Shown one piece after another: positions 60,997 through 64,000 of a DNA stretch of 64,000 bases. Both the position numbers and the translations under genes were made by a program. Position 1 is the first letter of the stretch, and every line of letters begins with the position of its first letter. Under the pieces are notes generated by a model. The model worked only from the letters and a program-made list of their open reading frames with translations. It did no database searches and had not been told where the DNA came from. Source of the DNA: Accumulibacter phosphatis. Lineage in GTDB: Bacteria; Pseudomonadota; Gammaproteobacteria; Burkholderiales; Rhodocyclaceae. The stretch lies in the NCBI RefSeq assembly GCF_000024165.1, contig NC_013194.1, forward strand, positions 1 through 64,000, written 5' to 3'.

Positions 60997-62457
60997 CTAG
61001 CGCCGCCAGAAGGCAGGCATCAAGATTACCAGCAGGGTGAAGATCTCCAGCCGGCCGAGAAGCATTGCCCAGGTACATACCCAGGTCTGAAAGTCGGTGA
61101 GCACCGCATAGGTCGTTGAAGGACCGACCAGATTGAGACCCGGGCCGGTGTTGTTGATGCACGCCACGACTGCCGAGAAAGCGGTGATGACGTCCAGGCG
61201 CGTGGCGATCAAGAGCAGCGTCAGTATGACGATCGTCACGACGTAAATGAACATGAAGCCGAGAATCGAATGCAGCACCGGGTCGGGAACCACCGTCGCC
61301 CCGAAGCGAACGGTCTGTAGACCGCGTGGGTGCATGGCACGCATCAACTCGCGCGACACCTGCTTGTAGAGGACGACGGCGCGGATCATCTTGATGCCGC
61401 CGCCGGCCGAACCGGAACAGGCGACGAAGCTGCCGAGGAAGAGGATCCACAGTTGCGCGAACAAGGGCCACTGCGCGTAGTCGGTGGTGGCGAAGCCGAG
61501 CGAAGTGGCAAGCGACACCGAGTGGAAAGCGACGTAGCGAAGGGTCGTCAGAAAATCCTCGTAGACGTCGTCAGGCCACAGGTAGAGCGCGAGCGCGACG
61601 CTGCTCAGGGCAAGGAAGCCGAGAAAATAGTGCGCTTCGATGTCGAAGCGATAGGCGCGCAGCGAGCGTTGCGACAAGACCAGGAAGTGGGTGCTGAAGT
61701 TGATGCCGGCGAGCAGCGCAAAGAAGATCACCACCAGCTCGATGTCGAGGCTGTCGAAGTGGCCGAGGCTCGCGTCCTTGGTCGAAAAGCCGCCCAGCCC
61801 CATGATCGAGAAGGCGTGCATCAGTGCGTCCCAGGGTTCCATTCCCACCTGATACAGGCTCACCCCACAGGAAATGGTCAGGATCACGTAGACCACCCAT
61901 AGTCCCTTCGCGGTCTCGGTGATGCGCGGCGTGATCTTCGCATCCTTCATCGGGCCCGGCGTTTCCGCCTTGAGCATGCCGCGTCCGCCGAAGCCGAGCA
62001 TCGGCAGGATGGCGACCGCGAGAACGACGACGCCGAGGCCGCCAATCCAGTGCATGAAGGTTCGCCAGAAGTTGATCGACAGGGGCAGAGTGTCGAGCCC
62101 GGAGAGGACCGTCGCGCCGGTCGCCGTCAGACCGGAGACGGCCTCGAAGTAGGCGTCGGTCCACGACAGTTCCTTGATGTGCAGATACAGCGGCAGCGCC
62201 CCGAAGGCCGGCAGCAGCGACCAGATCAGCGCGACCAGCAGGAAGCTCTCGCGCACGCGTATTTCGCGCTTTTGCCGGCGAACGGACAGCGACAACAGTG
62301 CGCCGCTGGCCATCGTGATGAGCACCGCTTCGTCGTAGGCGCCGTGCGCACCGTCGGCGCTGAGCCATGAGAGACTGAGCGGCACCAGCATCAGGAAGCC
62401 AAAACCGAGGATGAGGATGCCGAGAACGAAGAGCACCGGCGCGAAACGCTTGATCAT
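60997..62457 (-). CDS. Trk potassium uptake channel subunit TrkH (copy 2)
   Basis: A 486-residue TrkH paralogue with the same motifs as copy 1: SGLTATGATV, GGLGVVVLAVAILPMLGFGG, KAETPGPMKD, ETAKGLWVVY and SINNTGPGL-like ACINNTGPGLNLVG. Many blocks are identical, so it looks like an old duplication. It lies on the other strand with its stop 39 bp from the stop of copy 1. It has no trkA of its own nearby, so it probably uses the neighbouring TrkA. Confidence 0.93.
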   Translation of the reverse strand: MIKRFAPVLFVLGILILGFGFLMLVPLSLSWLSADGAHGAYDEAVLITMASGALLSLSVRRQKREIRVRESFLLVALIWSLLPAFGALPLYLHIKELSWTDAYFEAVSGLTATGATVLSGLDTLPLSINFWRTFMHWIGGLGVVVLAVAILPMLGFGGRGMLKAETPGPMKDAKITPRITETAKGLWVVYVILTISCGVSLYQVGMEPWDALMHAFSIMGLGGFSTKDASLGHFDSLDIELVVIFFALLAGINFSTHFLVLSQRSLRAYRFDIEAHYFLGFLALSSVALALYLWPDDVYEDFLTTLRYVAFHSVSLATSLGFATTDYAQWPLFAQLWILFLGSFVACSGSAGGGIKMIRAVVLYKQVSRELMRAMHPRGLQTVRFGATVVPDPVLHSILGFMFIYVVTIVILTLLLIATRLDVITAFSAVVACINNTGPGLNLVGPSTTYAVLTDFQTWVCTWAMLLGRLEIFTLLVILMPAFWRR

Positions 62458-62930
62458 GCGAAGCCTTTCCGAAGAGCGGTCAACGAGCGCTGATCCGCCG
62501 GCCGATCGCGTTCCCTCGCATCCACTTCCAGTGTATGTGGGCGATCAAAGAGGGCGCTCTGCAATCGAGGGATAGCGTGCAGCGGTGTGCAGGCGCGTGA
62601 AGGGGCGACGGTAAATTCCCCCTTGGCAGTATCGCGCCAGACGGCGGTAGGGTCAATCGCCGGCGGATCTCGTCTTCTCGTGCTGGCTGCACCAACTTTC
62701 GCCGTATTCTCGTCTCTGGAGTTGTTTGCGCCCCCCAGGGAACGTTTGATCCATATGGCATCACTTGCCAAGGGCTTGTCGTACCGGGCGATCTGCGGCA
62801 TGATTCGTGGCCGTGCCGATGTTGGCCCGTAGATGCGCTGATTCCTTCGAGAGCCGATGACGCACGCTTGCCCCCCTCCTTCACAGTCGCCGAAGCGCTC
62901 CCTGCGCTCGGTCGTCGCGGGCTAGGGCGC
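62458..62930. other. 473-bp gap without a supported gene
   Basis: This is the divergent spacer between trkH copy 2 and the DUF1538 gene. Short frames are open on both strands (an 81-codon plus frame at 62587 and a 115-codon minus frame at 62454), with no ribosome binding site, motif or membrane pattern. No clear promoter hexamers are seen, although both flanking genes must have promoters here. Confidence 0.45.
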
Positions 62931-64000
62931 ATGGGTTCCCTGCTGCGCATCGCCCGCGAACTGATGCGCGAAGCGGCGCGCGACCTAGCGCCGACGCTGG
63001 TCGTTGTGGCGATCTTTCAGGTATTTTTCATCCAGCGTATGCCGGACAGTCCGGCGGGGTTGATCGGCGGCTTTGCCGCTGTCCTTCTCGGCCTGGCACT
63101 CTTCGTCAAGGGACTCGACGCCGCGATTTTCCCGGCTGGCGAGACGATGGCTTTCGACTTTGCGCGTCGCGGTTCGTTTCTCTGGCTGATGCTCTTTGCC
63201 TTCTGCATCAGCTTTGCTTCGGTGGCTGCCGAGCCGGCGCTGATGGCCGTGGCCTACAAGGCGGAAGCGGTGTCGGGTGGCAGCATGGGTGCGCTGACCC
63301 TGCGCATGGTTGCGGCGCTCGGCGTCGGTCTGGCGGTGGTGGTTGGCGTATGGCGCATCGTCCTCGGCCACTCGATCGGCAACTACCTGATCCCCGGTTA
63401 CTTGATCGTCATCGCCCTGACGGTGTTTTCACCGCCGCAACTGGTCGGTCTGGCTTTCGATTCGGGTGGCGTTGTCGCCTCGACCGTCACTGCCCCCCTG
63501 TTGACGGCTCTCGGTGTTGGCCTGGCGACCAGCATTCGTGGCCGCAACCCGATGCTCGACGGCTTTGGTCTGATCGCTTTCGGCGCGCTCGCGCCGATGA
63601 TCATCATCCAGATCTACGGCATCGTCTTCTTCGTGCCGGCGGCGGCCGGCACGGCGGTGGTGATGATGCCGACCGACGACCAGCACCAGTATGCTGCCCT
63701 GGAACTGCTCTTCGACTTCCTGATCATGGTGAGAAACCTGCTGCCGATCATCGTCGTCGTCCTCTTCTCCAGTTTCGTCATCCTTCGCCGCCCGCTCGCC
63801 GATCCCAAAGGCCTGGCCGTGGGAATGGTCCTCGTGGCTGTCGGTCTCTTTCTCTTCGACGAGGGGCTGCAAGTCGGGCTCTTTCCGCTTGGCGACGAGA
63901 TGACCAAAGGCCTGATGGGCGACGGCGTCGCCATGTGGGCGGTCTATCTTTACGGTTTTCTCATCGGTTTCGCCACAACGATGGCGGAGCCGGCCTTGAT
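62931..64000 (+). CDS. DUF1538 multi-pass membrane protein, 5' part
   Basis: The frame from ATG 62931 is open to the window end, 356 codons with no stop, so the gene is cut by the window. The encoded protein has about ten hydrophobic segments and two copies of the DUF1538 motif: SVAAEPALMAVAYKA near 98 and a second TTMAEPALI at the very end. Two such halves form an inverted-repeat transporter-like fold. The function is unknown, and in relatives a P-II-type regulator often follows; that could not be seen here. Confidence 0.85.
   Translation, partial: MGSLLRIARELMREAARDLAPTLVVVAIFQVFFIQRMPDSPAGLIGGFAAVLLGLALFVKGLDAAIFPAGETMAFDFARRGSFLWLMLFAFCISFASVAAEPALMAVAYKAEAVSGGSMGALTLRMVAALGVGLAVVVGVWRIVLGHSIGNYLIPGYLIVIALTVFSPPQLVGLAFDSGGVVASTVTAPLLTALGVGLATSIRGRNPMLDGFGLIAFGALAPMIIIQIYGIVFFVPAAAGTAVVMMPTDDQHQYAALELLFDFLIMVRNLLPIIVVVLFSSFVILRRPLADPKGLAVGMVLVAVGLFLFDEGLQVGLFPLGDEMTKGLMGDGVAMWAVYLYGFLIGFATTMAEPAL

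Noticed and set aside
62454..62832. Short frames on both strands between trkH copy 2 and DUF1538
   Set aside because: No start signal, no motif and overlap with the start of trkH. I treat the region as non-coding.

Overview
The window is a stretch of circular chromosome next to a replication origin (dnaA, dnaN and gyrB open it) from a GC-rich betaproteobacterium. Gene content and order point to Rhodocyclales, possibly an Accumulibacter-like organism. The evidence is the block lysM-dprA-smg-topB opposite def-fmt-htpX-rsmB-DUF4390-ntrY-ntrX-trkA-trkH, an OxyR, a RegB/RegA redox pair, type I dehydroquinase and a TPP-riboswitch-controlled thiC. The taxonomic name is inference.

Layout: 1-5530 is dnaA-dnaN-gyrB with DnaA-box-like sites. 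5543-15138 is housekeeping: pyrF, a lipopolysaccharide-kinase-like gene, an IS3 transposase scrap, queC, regB-regA, hslR, a CorC-like protein, aroD, terC and a lytic transglycosylase. 15192-22290 holds plsB, an EF-G-like GTPase and the malic enzyme maeB, followed by tRNA-Ala(GGC) and tRNA-Glu(TTC) behind a near-consensus promoter.

The unusual part is 23173-33258, an accessory envelope locus in two same-strand units split by a strong terminator. Unit 1 (23173-28115) encodes a CsgG-like/peptidoglycan-binding/DUF4384 fusion, five very small exported proteins, a zincin-type putative protease and an OmpA-family protein. Two of the small proteins each carry two copies of a 32-residue repeat, and a third carries a partial copy. 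Unit 2 (28440-33258) encodes an exported FecR protein, an OmpA-type lipoprotein, an exported WD40-caspase (metacaspase-like) protein and a glycine-zipper lipoprotein. I read the locus as a candidate, apparently undescribed, secreted-fibre or envelope-assembly system with built-in proteases. After riboswitch-thiC comes a second accessory pair, a CHAT-domain protease (35676-38537) and a metallo-beta-lactamase-fold hydrolase (38558-39709).

39686-64000 is again conserved chromosome: amidase, rsuA, oxyR, topB, smg, dprA, lysM, def, fmt, htpX, an S1/P1 nuclease, a CDF transporter, rsmB, ntrYX, trkA and two convergent trkH paralogues. A DUF1538 membrane protein runs off the window end. Two parS-like sites (42784-42799 and 50682-50697) sit in intergenic spaces, fitting an origin-proximal centromere region. 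NtrX has lost the ATPase and sigma54-contact motifs. No CRISPR array, rRNA operon, prophage or intact insertion sequence was seen.
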